From Bacillus_BA fengqiuensis (lineage in GTDB: Bacteria; Bacillota; Bacilli; Bacillales; Bacillaceae_H): DNA of 64,000 bases. Positions within the stretch are counted from its first letter, which is position 1; the number at the start of each line of letters is the position of its first letter. The stretch lies in the NCBI GenBank assembly GCA_030813035.1, contig JAUSTV010000008.1, one strand, 5' to 3'. Both the position numbers and the translations under genes were made by a program. The notes under the pieces were generated by a model. The model did not search any database, was not told where the DNA came from, and was given only the letters and a program-made list of their open reading frames with translations. Shown here in pieces: positions 9,049 through 16,896 of this stretch.

Positions 9049-10017
9049 TTATGAAGCACTTACTGATTTAACGGAATCTTCATCAGTTACTGTCTTTTCA
9101 TTCTTTTTTCGTTTCAAAAAAGAAAAGGAAATTTTCCCCCTTCCAAGCACTTTGATCATGACAAAGATGAAAAGGAAGTAAGACCAGTAAGCTGCTACTT
9201 GTTCAAATGAAGGATTGTGGCTGTAGCCAAACATAGCCGCCATGAACAATCCGACTTGTCCGCTCACTAACACATCATTTCCTGTGTCACGCTGGTAGTG
9301 AAGTTCATCCTGGTAATGCTCCGGCATAATATGGACAATGTTATACATTTCCTGCGGTTTGCCTTCTGCAGTTTCAATTACCGATCCCATTTTGCCAAGA
9401 TCCTGTAAAATCCCGATCCCTTGTACAAGCAAGCCTGCAGCAATAAACATAATTAAAATACCTGTAACGTTAAAGAACGATTTTAATGAAAACCTCATTG
9501 TACCCGAGAAAAATAAGTAACCGATGATTAAAGCTAGTAATAGACCGCTTATAGCACCGTAGCTTTTTAATACTTCCGTAATATCTCCGCCGCTAATGGC
9601 GGCAAAGAAAAACACCGTTTCGACCCCTTCACGAACGACGATTAAATAAGAGTGAATAATCATCGCCGATACGCTTCCGGCTGTTACGGCCGCATTAATT
9701 TTATCCTGCATATCGGACTTTATGTCTTTCGTTTGGTTTTTCATCCATACGACCATATGACTGAGTAAGATAACGGAAGCAAACATAATGCTGACTTTTA
9801 AATAAACTTCCGATCCGAAACTTGCAAAGCCCGTGAATACGACTTGGAAGATAAGGGCTACCAGAAAGGCACTGACCAGAGCCAATCCTACTCCTACGTA
9901 AACCCATTTTTTATACTGATTTGCATTTAAGCGAGTCAAGTAAGATAAAATCAATCCAACAATCAAAATCGCTTCGATGGCTTCGCGCAATGTTATCAGA
10001 AACGCTTGAAAATCCAC
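9049..10017 (-). CDS. FTR1-family iron permease (EfeU-like)
   Basis: A 322-residue, seven-helix membrane protein that should import ferric iron. Two REXXE-type motifs that coordinate iron in this family are present: REAIE in helix 1 and REGVE in helix 4. The C-terminal tail is rich in Lys and Glu. Start GTG 10017 has GGGAGGAAGG upstream. It follows the Fur-controlled membrane-anchored gene by 27 bases, in one operon. As I recall, B. subtilis EfeU (YwbL) has an extra N-terminal extracellular domain; here that region seems to be a separate upstream gene. No EfeO or EfeB homologue was recognised in the window. Confidence 0.9.
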   Translation of the reverse strand: MDFQAFLITLREAIEAILIVGLILSYLTRLNANQYKKWVYVGVGLALVSAFLVALIFQVVFTGFASFGSEVYLKVSIMFASVILLSHMVVWMKNQTKDIKSDMQDKINAAVTAGSVSAMIIHSYLIVVREGVETVFFFAAISGGDITEVLKSYGAISGLLLALIIGYLFFSGTMRFSLKSFFNVTGILIMFIAAGLLVQGIGILQDLGKMGSVIETAEGKPQEMYNIVHIMPEHYQDELHYQRDTGNDVLVSGQVGLFMAAMFGYSHNPSFEQVAAYWSYFLFIFVMIKVLGRGKISFSFLKRKKNEKTVTDEDSVKSVSAS

Positions 10018-10044
10018 TGTCCTTCCTCCCTTTCTTCCAGTACG

Positions 10045-10797
10045 TTATCGATCTTTCTTTTTCTTCATTTTATTGAAAGCAATTAATCCAACAAACACGA
10101 CCAACAACCCGACCGTAAAGATAAGCCAGAAGCTGGAGCTTCCTTTTTCACCTTTTCCATCTAGAAATCCTAAATTATCTTCTGTTAAATGGCTCTCATC
10201 TTTTTCTTCAGTAGGAAGCTGAAAATGCTTTTGCAGCTCCGTCAAAATGAAAGTCGTCTTCTCTGTAAAAGCCGCTGAATCGTTGGACTTGCTTCCAATT
10301 CCGAATAACCCTGGATTCCCGAGAGATGTTAATGCTTCATCGAATGCTTTATAAATCTCATCAGCCGTTTGCTGATCTGCCTTTTCTACTAAAATGGGCT
10401 CTAGTACATTGAACGTACCGCGTGCCTTCGCCAACAATAATTTCGCCTGTCCGTAATCATCGAATTGTTCTTCGGCAAAATGGAGACGACGTTCAATATT
10501 TAAGAGCATTGCATATTGATACGATTTCAATACTAACTCTTTATTTTTTTCTTCAAATCCAGCTTCAATGGGAGCTTTTGTTTTTGTAAAATACAAATCA
10601 AACTCCTTTTGATATGTATTGTAAACTGCAAGGGCATTATCCCAGTCATCTTGCTGCAAATATTTATCAAGTTCTTTATAGGCTTCCGCCAATTGCTCTT
10701 CGCCTGGATCTCCATACGAATAAGCATATGTCTTATTTACTGATACAGTACTGAAAATGAATATCAGTGTCAATAAAAAAAATAAACCCTTTTTCAT
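10045..10797 (-). CDS. Fur-regulated membrane-anchored extracellular protein, partner of FTR1 permease
   Basis: About 250 residues: an N-terminal signal peptide (MKKGLFFLLTLIFIFSTVSV), a mostly helical extracellular domain, then a single C-terminal membrane helix and a KKKK tail. I do not recognise a named family. The stretch DWDNALAVYNTYQKEF followed by IEAG and KNKEL resembles part of the lipoprotein at 15330-16544. A role in capturing or oxidising iron for the permease is inferred from the Fur box and the operon. Start ATG 10797 is chosen because GGGGGAGTG precedes it; the ATG at 10815 overlaps that ribosome site. Confidence 0.72.
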   Translation of the reverse strand: MKKGLFFLLTLIFIFSTVSVNKTYAYSYGDPGEEQLAEAYKELDKYLQQDDWDNALAVYNTYQKEFDLYFTKTKAPIEAGFEEKNKELVLKSYQYAMLLNIERRLHFAEEQFDDYGQAKLLLAKARGTFNVLEPILVEKADQQTADEIYKAFDEALTSLGNPGLFGIGSKSNDSAAFTEKTTFILTELQKHFQLPTEEKDESHLTEDNLGFLDGKGEKGSSSFWLIFTVGLLVVFVGLIAFNKMKKKKDR

Positions 10798-10816
10798 TTT
10801 TTCACTCCCCCACACT

Positions 10817-10849
10817 GATAATGATAATAATTATCAACAATCTTGTCAA
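10817..10849 (-). promoter_or_regulatory. Promoter with overlapping Fur box
   Basis: On the minus strand TTGACA (10844-10849), a 17-base spacer and TATCAT (10821-10826) form a good sigma-A promoter. The 19 bases 10817-10835 read GATAATGATAATAATTATC, a near-consensus Fur box covering the -10. Iron-replete repression of the FTR1 operon is expected. Confidence 0.88.
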
Positions 10850-10916
10850 TAAATAGTCTGAAAAAAAGGAGAAAGCTTCCCCTAAGTCTCTGATAAATCA
10901 CAAGAGCTGATTTTTA

Positions 10917-10973
10917 CTGAAAGGCCCCATCACGAAATCCCTTTCTTTTACTGGATTTTCATGACAGCTCCTC
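10917..10973. repeat. Degenerate single-hairpin relative (H4) of the double-hairpin element
   Basis: It keeps the loop-type sequence (ATCCCTTTCTTTTACTGG, then ATTTTCATGAC) of the first hairpin of the element next to it, but the flanking arms pair poorly. It looks like a decayed copy. Confidence 0.5.
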
Positions 10974-11003
10974 TCTATATTAGACCACTAACATGAATTC
11001 TAA

Positions 11004-11106
11004 ATGAAAGGCCTCGTCACGCGACTTCCTGGTTTTACTGGATTCTCACGACGAGGCCTTTCATGAGGACGACTCAAAAGGGCTTCAGCCCTTTTGAGTC
11101 GTCCTC
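11004..11106. repeat. Double-hairpin element H1
   Basis: Two adjacent inverted repeats. Hairpin 1 has a perfect 15-bp stem (11004-11018 with 11050-11064) around a 31-base loop containing TGGTTTTACTGGATT. Hairpin 2 (11065-11106) has an 18-bp stem and a CTTCAG loop. The same pair occurs at 22879-22985. It lies just past the end of the DPM1-like gene and could end its transcript, although the T-runs are weak. Confidence 0.82.
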
Positions 11107-11113
11107 ATATATA

Positions 11114-11857
11114 TTAGTCATGTATTAATAAATGAGCGTCTTTAATGACAGTCTCTTGGTTAACGGACCTGCTCATTTCTTTAAAAATAGCAGGCAGGAC
11201 CGATGTCATGTAAGCATGGAACTTGATAAAGGATTGACCGGTCTTTCGAACTTGATAACGAATCGGAACCTCTTGCATGCGAAACCCTTTTCTTACTAGA
11301 TTCAAAGTCAATACTTGAGCATAATTATAGTCATGGATAATTTCTGCACTTTGCATTGCTTGTTTCGTAAAAGCTCTCATTCCTGACTGGCCGTCACGAA
11401 TCCACGTTTTGAGTAACATGCACTGCAACAAAGTAAAACAATAGTTTCCTAGGCGACGATGAACTTTCATTCCATCAATGGTTCCCAAAAAGCGTGACCC
11501 CATCGTATAATCCGCCTCTCCTTGAAAGATGGGTGCCAACAAATCGGGAATTTGCTCAGCCGGATATTCGTTATCCGCATCAAGCATGACGCCAATGTCT
11601 GCCCCTCGTTTCACACATTCTGAAAGCCCAAGTCTGACTGCGGCTCCCAGCCCATGATTGCCTTTATTGGACACAATAAAATCTGCCCCCGCTTTTTTGG
11701 AGACTTCAACTGTGGCATCCGTTGACCCATCATCAATGACAAGCACCTTTACATCTACTTGAGGATGAAAATCTCTTGGAATACGTGAAATGACCGCACC
11801 AATGGCCTCTTCTTCATTATAGGCGGGTAAAAATACAATGACTTGCTGCTTGCTCAA
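11114..11857 (-). CDS. Family 2 glycosyltransferase, DPM1-like
   Basis: A 247-residue soluble GT-A enzyme. It begins with VIVFLPAYNEEEAIG, then the nucleotide-binding VIDDGSTD (about 40-47) and the metal site MLDADNEYP (Asp93, Asp95). Similarity is to dolichyl-phosphate mannose synthase-type enzymes, which move a sugar from UDP- or GDP-sugar to polyprenyl phosphate. No C-terminal membrane helices are present. It is the last gene of the four-gene operon, starting two bases after the stop of the phosphatase-fold gene. The sugar is unknown. Confidence 0.85.
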   Translation of the reverse strand: MSKQQVIVFLPAYNEEEAIGAVISRIPRDFHPQVDVKVLVIDDGSTDATVEVSKKAGADFIVSNKGNHGLGAAVRLGLSECVKRGADIGVMLDADNEYPAEQIPDLLAPIFQGEADYTMGSRFLGTIDGMKVHRRLGNYCFTLLQCMLLKTWIRDGQSGMRAFTKQAMQSAEIIHDYNYAQVLTLNLVRKGFRMQEVPIRYQVRKTGQSFIKFHAYMTSVLPAIFKEMSRSVNQETVIKDAHLLIHD

Positions 11858-11859
11858 TG

Positions 11860-13320
11860 CTATTCTTCCTTTCTAATCGCTTCTATCAAAACAGGACCGC
11901 GGCTGTGGCTTGGATAAGGGGCGCCCATTAAATAAGAGATGGTTGGGGCAACTGATACTAGACTCTGCTTTTCATTCACGACATGACCTTTTTTAATGTT
12001 TGGTCCATGCATAAAGAACGGGACATAACGCTCTCCTTCATCTAAATGTCCATGTCCCCCGATTCCGTCAGCTTGGCCATGGTCTGCGCAAACAATTAAT
12101 GTCGTATTCTTCATTTTCCCCTCTTGTTCAAGCCATTCTACGTATTCTTTCAAGAGCGCATCTGCTTCCTCTATTTTTTGAATATATTCATCGTACAACA
12201 CACCACGGCTGTGCCCCGTTTGGTCTGTACTAATTAGCTGAACAACCAACAAATCGGGATCTTGTTCACCCATGATTTTTTTCGCTCGTTCAATGATGTT
12301 TCGGTCTGCGACATCATTATGCATGACCGCAGTAACCGTTTCTACGTCATCTCCCATTGAATCTACCAAATGAGCAATTCCTAATAATCTTCCTTTTTTA
12401 TTCACTTTTCTTAAAGAATCAAAAATGCTTTCCACTTTAATTCCCAATTTCCAGACCATATTCGATTTAATGCCGTGCTCAAACGGATATGTTCCCGTAA
12501 ACATGGAAGAAAAGCATACGACCGTGCGGGCAGGATATACGGTTTCCATTTGCGAAAAATCCGTTCCATTACGGCGAAGCCCATCTAAAAATGGGGTGTT
12601 TGCTTCTTCAAACCGTTCCTTTCGCATTCCATCAACAACCAGCACTACAACTTTATCACTTAAAGCTTTTTCTGGCTGGACATTATTTGTATACGTCGCA
12701 ATCACTTTCGGTTTCCAATCAAATAAATAGCGGTGAAGGATAAACGAGAAAATCAAAATGAATGAATAAAAACCAATAAGCTTCATTCCCTCACTGCCGG
12801 CTAATTGTACACCTTCATTGTTAAAGTAGTGAAGATAATAAGACCAAATCGATAGAATCAATAAAAACTTCGGCATTTGTTCTTGGGCGTTCCCGCTTGT
12901 GGAATCACTATTCTTCAATACAAGTTTCCAAAAGCGAGTGAAGTTCAGCCATGACGTCCCAATTCGAAGGTGATAGTATATTGTCCCCCAGAAGAACACA
13001 GTAAAAAAGAAATAAAGCCCCAGCGAGAAAAGCCATAAGGAAATAGGCGTCTCTTTCCACATAACCAAATAAACAATAAATGGAATCCATAAGTAGTTTC
13101 TTAGAAACAAAGGAAAATCATAGATGAAGTACATCGCCAAAAGAGGTAAGACGAGCAAAAAACTGAAGGCAAGCGCCTGTAGAAATGAGCCGTTCCCCAA
13201 CTGCCCGAAGTAAAAAAGCAGCATCGTCCCCGTGACGAAAATAGGAGTGAACGGTTTTCCTTCATTCAGCAAGTTCCAACACCTTGCCGCCACTTTTTCA
13301 AAACCTGATGCTTGTTTCAT
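11860..13320 (-). CDS. Membrane-anchored alkaline phosphatase-superfamily protein
   Basis: About 486 residues. The N-terminal part has several hydrophobic segments; the C-terminal half is an alkaline-phosphatase/phosphodiesterase fold. Visible metal-site motifs are VVVLVVDGMR, YPARTVVCFSSMFTG (the Thr is the likely nucleophile), STDQTGHSRG and CADHGQADGIGGHGH. It should hydrolyse or transfer a phosphate- or phosphodiester-linked group, with lipid-linked sugars the natural guess from context. Start ATG 13320 overlaps the upstream TGA as ATGA and has AAAGGAGAGG, so it is probably translationally coupled. An in-frame ORF start at 13350 lies inside the preceding gene. Confidence 0.78.
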   Translation of the reverse strand: MKQASGFEKVAARCWNLLNEGKPFTPIFVTGTMLLFYFGQLGNGSFLQALAFSFLLVLPLLAMYFIYDFPLFLRNYLWIPFIVYLVMWKETPISLWLFSLGLYFFFTVFFWGTIYYHLRIGTSWLNFTRFWKLVLKNSDSTSGNAQEQMPKFLLILSIWSYYLHYFNNEGVQLAGSEGMKLIGFYSFILIFSFILHRYLFDWKPKVIATYTNNVQPEKALSDKVVVLVVDGMRKERFEEANTPFLDGLRRNGTDFSQMETVYPARTVVCFSSMFTGTYPFEHGIKSNMVWKLGIKVESIFDSLRKVNKKGRLLGIAHLVDSMGDDVETVTAVMHNDVADRNIIERAKKIMGEQDPDLLVVQLISTDQTGHSRGVLYDEYIQKIEEADALLKEYVEWLEQEGKMKNTTLIVCADHGQADGIGGHGHLDEGERYVPFFMHGPNIKKGHVVNEKQSLVSVAPTISYLMGAPYPSHSRGPVLIEAIRKEE

Positions 13321-14258
13321 AATGGTTCCTCTCCTTTCTTTCTTATCCACATTCGCAATTGCTTCATCGTCACTGGCATAAACAGCAACACAAGCACGCC
13401 CGCGGCATAAGAGTAGATAAATTTATAAGCATGACTCGTCAAAGCAATCGTGTAACTATCCTCCAAAGGAAGAGAGAGCAGGACCAACGCTCCGCTCATC
13501 ACCGTCTCATATGTCCCAATGCCTCCCGGCGTAATCTGAAATATTTGTCCTCCCACGGTCATGCTGTTGACCCATATGCTTTCGATAGCAGATAAAGAAT
13601 GTCCAATTGCATGGACAGTACTGTATACAACCGCGCCTTCACAAGCCCAGCTAATGAAAATCAACAGCAGTAACAACGGAAAGCGTTTGGTGAGCACGCT
13701 CTCTTTCAGTAATGTCACTTGTTTCCTCCAAATAAGACTGTATTTCTTCAAAATAAGCCCCAGCAAACAAACGAACAAAACCACACCAGCCCATAAAAAC
13801 GGAGCTTGCAGCTGAAACCTGACGTAACCTGCCGCCATATAGACTCCAAAAGCAGATATACCGAGCAGGCAAAGCATATCCAATACCCTCATGATGACGA
13901 CTGAGTGAACGGCCTCTTCCATTGTGATGCTTTTATTTTTGTGATGGATGACCCCGACTCGAACCATGTCACCTGCTTTCACTGGAAACAAATGGTTTAA
14001 AGCAAGACTGTAAAAGAGAGCCGCCAGAGCGCTTGAAAGCGTAATCTTTCCATTCATGTACATCCGCCAGGCTACGGCTCTCAGCCAAAAAGCCCCCGTA
14101 TAGAAAAAAATCATGAACAGGAGCCATAACGGGTGAATCCATAAAGCGGAAAAAGAAATCTGCAGCTTTTTCCAATCAAATGCTTGAAGAGATACATAAC
14201 CGAATAACAGCACAAGCAATACACCTATAACGAAAAAAAACTTTTTACTCGGCTTCAT
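13317..14258 (-). CDS. Flippase-like membrane protein (LPG synthase TM / UPF0104 family)
   Basis: About 313 residues with around eight hydrophobic helices. The family signatures NHLFPVKAGDMVRVGVI and GGQIFQITPGGIGTYE are both present. Members include the membrane part of MprF and AglD-like proteins, and many sit in glycolipid or lipid-linked sugar clusters. It lacks the cytosolic aminoacyl-transfer domain of MprF. ATG 14258 overlaps the end of the epimerase gene by 14 bases. It has no clear Shine-Dalgarno, so translation probably depends on coupling. TTG 14300 is an alternative start. Confidence 0.8.
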   Translation of the reverse strand: MKPSKKFFFVIGVLLVLLFGYVSLQAFDWKKLQISFSALWIHPLWLLFMIFFYTGAFWLRAVAWRMYMNGKITLSSALAALFYSLALNHLFPVKAGDMVRVGVIHHKNKSITMEEAVHSVVIMRVLDMLCLLGISAFGVYMAAGYVRFQLQAPFLWAGVVLFVCLLGLILKKYSLIWRKQVTLLKESVLTKRFPLLLLLIFISWACEGAVVYSTVHAIGHSLSAIESIWVNSMTVGGQIFQITPGGIGTYETVMSGALVLLSLPLEDSYTIALTSHAYKFIYSYAAGVLVLLFMPVTMKQLRMWIRKKGEEPL

Positions 14259-15192
14259 ATGTTTTAAACCAATGAATGGTTCGTTCAATGCCTTCTTCAA
14301 TCGTCACTTGAGGCTTATATCCCAATAGCTGCTTCGCTTTTGAAATATCTGCCCACGTATGAACCACATCACCCGCGCGTTTTTCCTTTTGAACCGATTT
14401 TAGATGCGGAAAGGATGAAGATAATATCTCGACGAACCGCTCAATAGCAACGGGGCGGGAAGATCCTAAATTAAACGTTTCAGATTCATGTTCATGGAAG
14501 ACAGAAGCTTCTATTCCATCAATAATGTCTTCAATGTACGTATAATCCCGTGTCGTCTTCATGCCGTAAAGCAAAATCGGCTCCTCTTTCATAGCTGCTT
14601 GAATAAACTTTGCCATCGCCATATCCGGTCTTCCCCATGGCCCATAAACAGTGAAAAAACGCAAGATGGTTAATTCGAATCCATATAAGTGCTGGTAGGC
14701 GTGACAAAAAGATTCTGCACTATATTTAGCAGCCGCATATGGTGAAATAACTTGTCCCGTTGCCATTTCTTCTTTGACCGGGCCAGCGTGTGCGTTCCCG
14801 TATACCGAGGAAGAAGAAGCAAACACCACACGCTTAACTCCTGTCTCTCCCGCAGATTTCAGCACATTAATGGTAGCTTTCACATCATAATCAACATATT
14901 CCAAAGGCTGTTCCAAAGAAGGCATAACACCAGGAATCGCTGCAAGATGAATGACACATTCCGGTTTCGTTTCTTCGAATAACTGCCTTGTTTTGGCTTC
15001 ATCCAGTAAATTGAAGGAAAAGAAAGAAAATGCCCCTGCTTCTTCCACAAACTGAAGCTGTTTTCGTTTTCGTTCAATCGAATAATAAGGATGAAGCATA
15101 TCCACTACTGTCACCTCATGCCCCTGTTCAATAAAGCGCCTGCTCAAATGACAGCCGATGAACCCTGCTCCTCCTGTAATTAACACCTTCAC
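14245..15192 (-). CDS. NAD-dependent nucleotide-sugar epimerase (SDR family)
   Basis: About 315 residues. It begins MKVLITGGAGFIG, the extended-SDR Rossmann motif. The catalytic Ser is in ASSSSVYGNA and the YxxxK pair is in SPYAAAKYSAE. The substrate region resembles UDP-glucose/UDP-glucuronate 4-epimerases (VYGPWGRPDMA), and B. subtilis YtcB is a plausible relative. Start GTG 15192 is chosen for the AAAGAGGTG six bases upstream; GTG 15201 lies inside that site. First gene of the four-gene operon, so it probably supplies the sugar nucleotide. Confidence 0.86.
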   Translation of the reverse strand: MKVLITGGAGFIGCHLSRRFIEQGHEVTVVDMLHPYYSIERKRKQLQFVEEAGAFSFFSFNLLDEAKTRQLFEETKPECVIHLAAIPGVMPSLEQPLEYVDYDVKATINVLKSAGETGVKRVVFASSSSVYGNAHAGPVKEEMATGQVISPYAAAKYSAESFCHAYQHLYGFELTILRFFTVYGPWGRPDMAMAKFIQAAMKEEPILLYGMKTTRDYTYIEDIIDGIEASVFHEHESETFNLGSSRPVAIERFVEILSSSFPHLKSVQKEKRAGDVVHTWADISKAKQLLGYKPQVTIEEGIERTIHWFKTYEAE

Positions 15193-15236
15193 AACCGACA
15201 CCTCTTTGCTGCATTAAAAATCCAATCATAATTTCT

Positions 15237-15265
15237 ATGGTATCTTTTCATCATCATTTATGCAA
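15237..15265 (-). promoter_or_regulatory. Possible promoter of the epimerase operon
   Basis: TTGCAT (15260-15265), 17 bases, then TACCAT (15237-15242) on the minus strand, about 45 bases before the epimerase start. The match is moderate, and no operator was recognised. Confidence 0.4.
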
Positions 15266-15280
15266 TTTCCAAATCAATCT

Positions 15281-15320
15281 AACAGGAAAAAAGCCGCCAT
15301 GTGGCGGCTTTTTTCCTGTT
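15281..15320 (-). terminator. Terminator of the Fur-regulated lipoprotein gene
   Basis: A long stem (AACAGGAAAAAAGCCGCC with its complement) around ATGT, with A and T runs inside the arms. It lies ten bases past the lipoprotein stop and could act in both directions. Confidence 0.85.
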
Positions 15321-15329
15321 AGATAACAA

Positions 15330-16544
15330 TTATTTTACTAATTGGTCTACAACAGCTACGATTTCCTTGCTAAGAGCAGCTGCTTCGTCTTTCTTGTTTT
15401 CAGCTACCGCCTTATACCATTCTTCTCCTTTAGCTAAAGCTGCTTGAAATTGCTCTTCGCCGATTTTCTCGCTGCCTGTAATTTCAAGTGCTTTTAAGAA
15501 CATATTTGCTTCCATCGCTTCTACTTTCGCTTCTGTTAACTCATTTTTCTCAAGAGCTTCAGGCACTTTCCCATGGTATCCTGCAATTTTTCCAACAAGT
15601 GCTTTTGTAAATAAGCTGTTTACTTCGTCTGCTTTAACATCAGCAGCTTTTGTCGTCGTTAAAGTAAAGATTTCATCTAAACGTTTTGCCGCAGCTTCAT
15701 CTCCGCCAGCTAAAGATTCTTTAATAGCTTGCAAGAAGCCCCAGCCTTCCGCTTGCATGTTTTGAAGCTCTAACTCATCTTTTCCTTCTTTTGCTGCATC
15801 TTCAATTTTCTTTGCATAAGAGTTAGCCGCTAAATAGTAGCTGCGGTAGATTGATTTATCCGTTACTTGTTTAGAAACGCTATAATCATCTGTGTTACCT
15901 GCATTTAATGCTTCTTCTTGGGCTGCTAAACCAGCGTTGATGTTTTCAACAAGGCTCGCTTCCCCTGTCAATTCATACAGCCCATCGCGTTTTTCTGCCG
16001 TTGGGATGATGACTTGTGCTACAAGATGCTTAAGCTCAGCAAAAGCTGCTTTTGCTTTTTCAGCGTCTTTTGCTTCCAATGCTGCTTCTACATCTTTATG
16101 TAACGCTTTTTGTTTTTGATAGAAATAAGCTTGTGTGGTTTTATCCATTAATTGACGCGCAAGATTCGCATCGAGTTCTTTATTTTTCCCTGCTTCAATT
16201 GCTGCTGGAATCGCTTGGCCAAACTCTCCCTCAATTTCGTTTACAGCTGTTTGAAGATTGTCTACATACAACTTAGATACTTTTTCCCAATCAACTTCCT
16301 GGCCTTCTTTTGCTTTTTCAGCTTCAGCCTTCATATCTTGATATGCTTTTACTTGTTTTCCCACCGCTGTTTCTTCGATGGCTACTTCCTTTGTTTCAGC
16401 TGCCTGATCTTTCGTTTCAGATGCTGTTTCTTCTTGTTTTGGTTCTTCTTTAGCCGTTTCTTCAGCCGCATTATTACAGCCCGCCAATACTCCTCCTGCA
16501 AGTAACATGCTGGCAACCACAGTCATTGATGCTTTCTTTTTCAT
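15330..16544 (-). CDS. Fur-regulated lipoprotein of unknown family
   Basis: About 404 residues. The signal peptide ends in the lipobox LAGC, followed by an acidic, low-complexity linker (about 25-60) and a long helical, Lys/Glu/Ala-rich domain. Two halves look internally related: around KLYVDNLQTAVNEI and later around LFTKALVGKIAGYHG. I do not recognise the family, and no imelysin-type HxxE or EfeO cupredoxin motif is apparent. Two Fur boxes and a consensus promoter lie upstream, so a role in iron capture with the FTR1 permease 5 kb away is inferred. Start ATG 16544 has GGGAG upstream; the frame extends to 16640, but that part covers the promoter. Confidence 0.75.
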   Translation of the reverse strand: MKKKASMTVVASMLLAGGVLAGCNNAAEETAKEEPKQEETASETKDQAAETKEVAIEETAVGKQVKAYQDMKAEAEKAKEGQEVDWEKVSKLYVDNLQTAVNEIEGEFGQAIPAAIEAGKNKELDANLARQLMDKTTQAYFYQKQKALHKDVEAALEAKDAEKAKAAFAELKHLVAQVIIPTAEKRDGLYELTGEASLVENINAGLAAQEEALNAGNTDDYSVSKQVTDKSIYRSYYLAANSYAKKIEDAAKEGKDELELQNMQAEGWGFLQAIKESLAGGDEAAAKRLDEIFTLTTTKAADVKADEVNSLFTKALVGKIAGYHGKVPEALEKNELTEAKVEAMEANMFLKALEITGSEKIGEEQFQAALAKGEEWYKAVAENKKDEAAALSKEIVAVVDQLVK

Positions 16545-16569
16545 ATGTAATTCTCCCGCCCTCTTATAT

Positions 16570-16625
16570 TGATAATGATTTTCATTCACGCTTTCTATTA
16601 TAGAGAGAACGATTCTCATTGTCAA
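16570..16625 (-). promoter_or_regulatory. Consensus promoter with two Fur boxes
   Basis: On the minus strand a perfect sigma-A promoter: TTGACA (16620-16625), 17 bases, TATAAT (16597-16602). The spacer holds a Fur-type site (TGAGAATCGTTCTCT). A second Fur box (TGATAATGATTTTCATTCA, 16570-16588) lies just downstream of the expected start. Tight iron repression of a strong promoter is expected. Confidence 0.9.
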
Positions 16626-16710
16626 CGTTAATTTTTTCACTATTATGCCTCATTTAAAATATAGGCCGGGTTAAAACCAACATGGTTCTGTAACAGGTCG
16701 AAAGCATAAA

Positions 16711-16748
16711 AAGTAATGGCGCTGCCTCTTGAGGCAGCGCCATTACTT
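16711..16748 (-). terminator. Strong hairpin downstream of trxA
   Basis: A perfect 18-bp inverted repeat (16711-16728 with 16731-16748) with core GGCGCTGCCTC. On the minus strand it is followed by TTTTT, so it could terminate trxA, although it lies about 150 bases past the stop. A 72-codon TTG-started frame (16643-16861) runs through it but is probably not coding. Confidence 0.6.
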
Positions 16749-16896
16749 AAAAAGGTAAGAAAATGTAACATTTGAAGATGTCCAGCTACGGCTCCTAATC
16801 TTTCGGCCATTTCACTTCTGACCATGAAACCAAAAAGCGGTTTCCCGGTCAGAAGCTCCAATGTCCCTCAAGATTAAACAGTCGCCTCCGCTTTTC

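Noticed and set aside
11860..14300. Frameshift or gene fusion in the glycoconjugate operon because of overlapping frames
   Set aside because: The overlaps vanish when internal starts with ribosome sites or ATGA junctions are used; each product has normal length.
16152..16505. 117-codon open frame on the plus strand opposite the lipoprotein gene
   Set aside because: It is a Phe/Cys/Ser-rich low-complexity frame produced by the Lys/Glu/Ala-rich lipoprotein on the other strand, and it has no ribosome site.
16643..16861. 72-codon minus-strand frame as a gene after trxA
   Set aside because: It starts at TTG with a ribosome site too close, and it runs through a perfect 18-bp palindrome.
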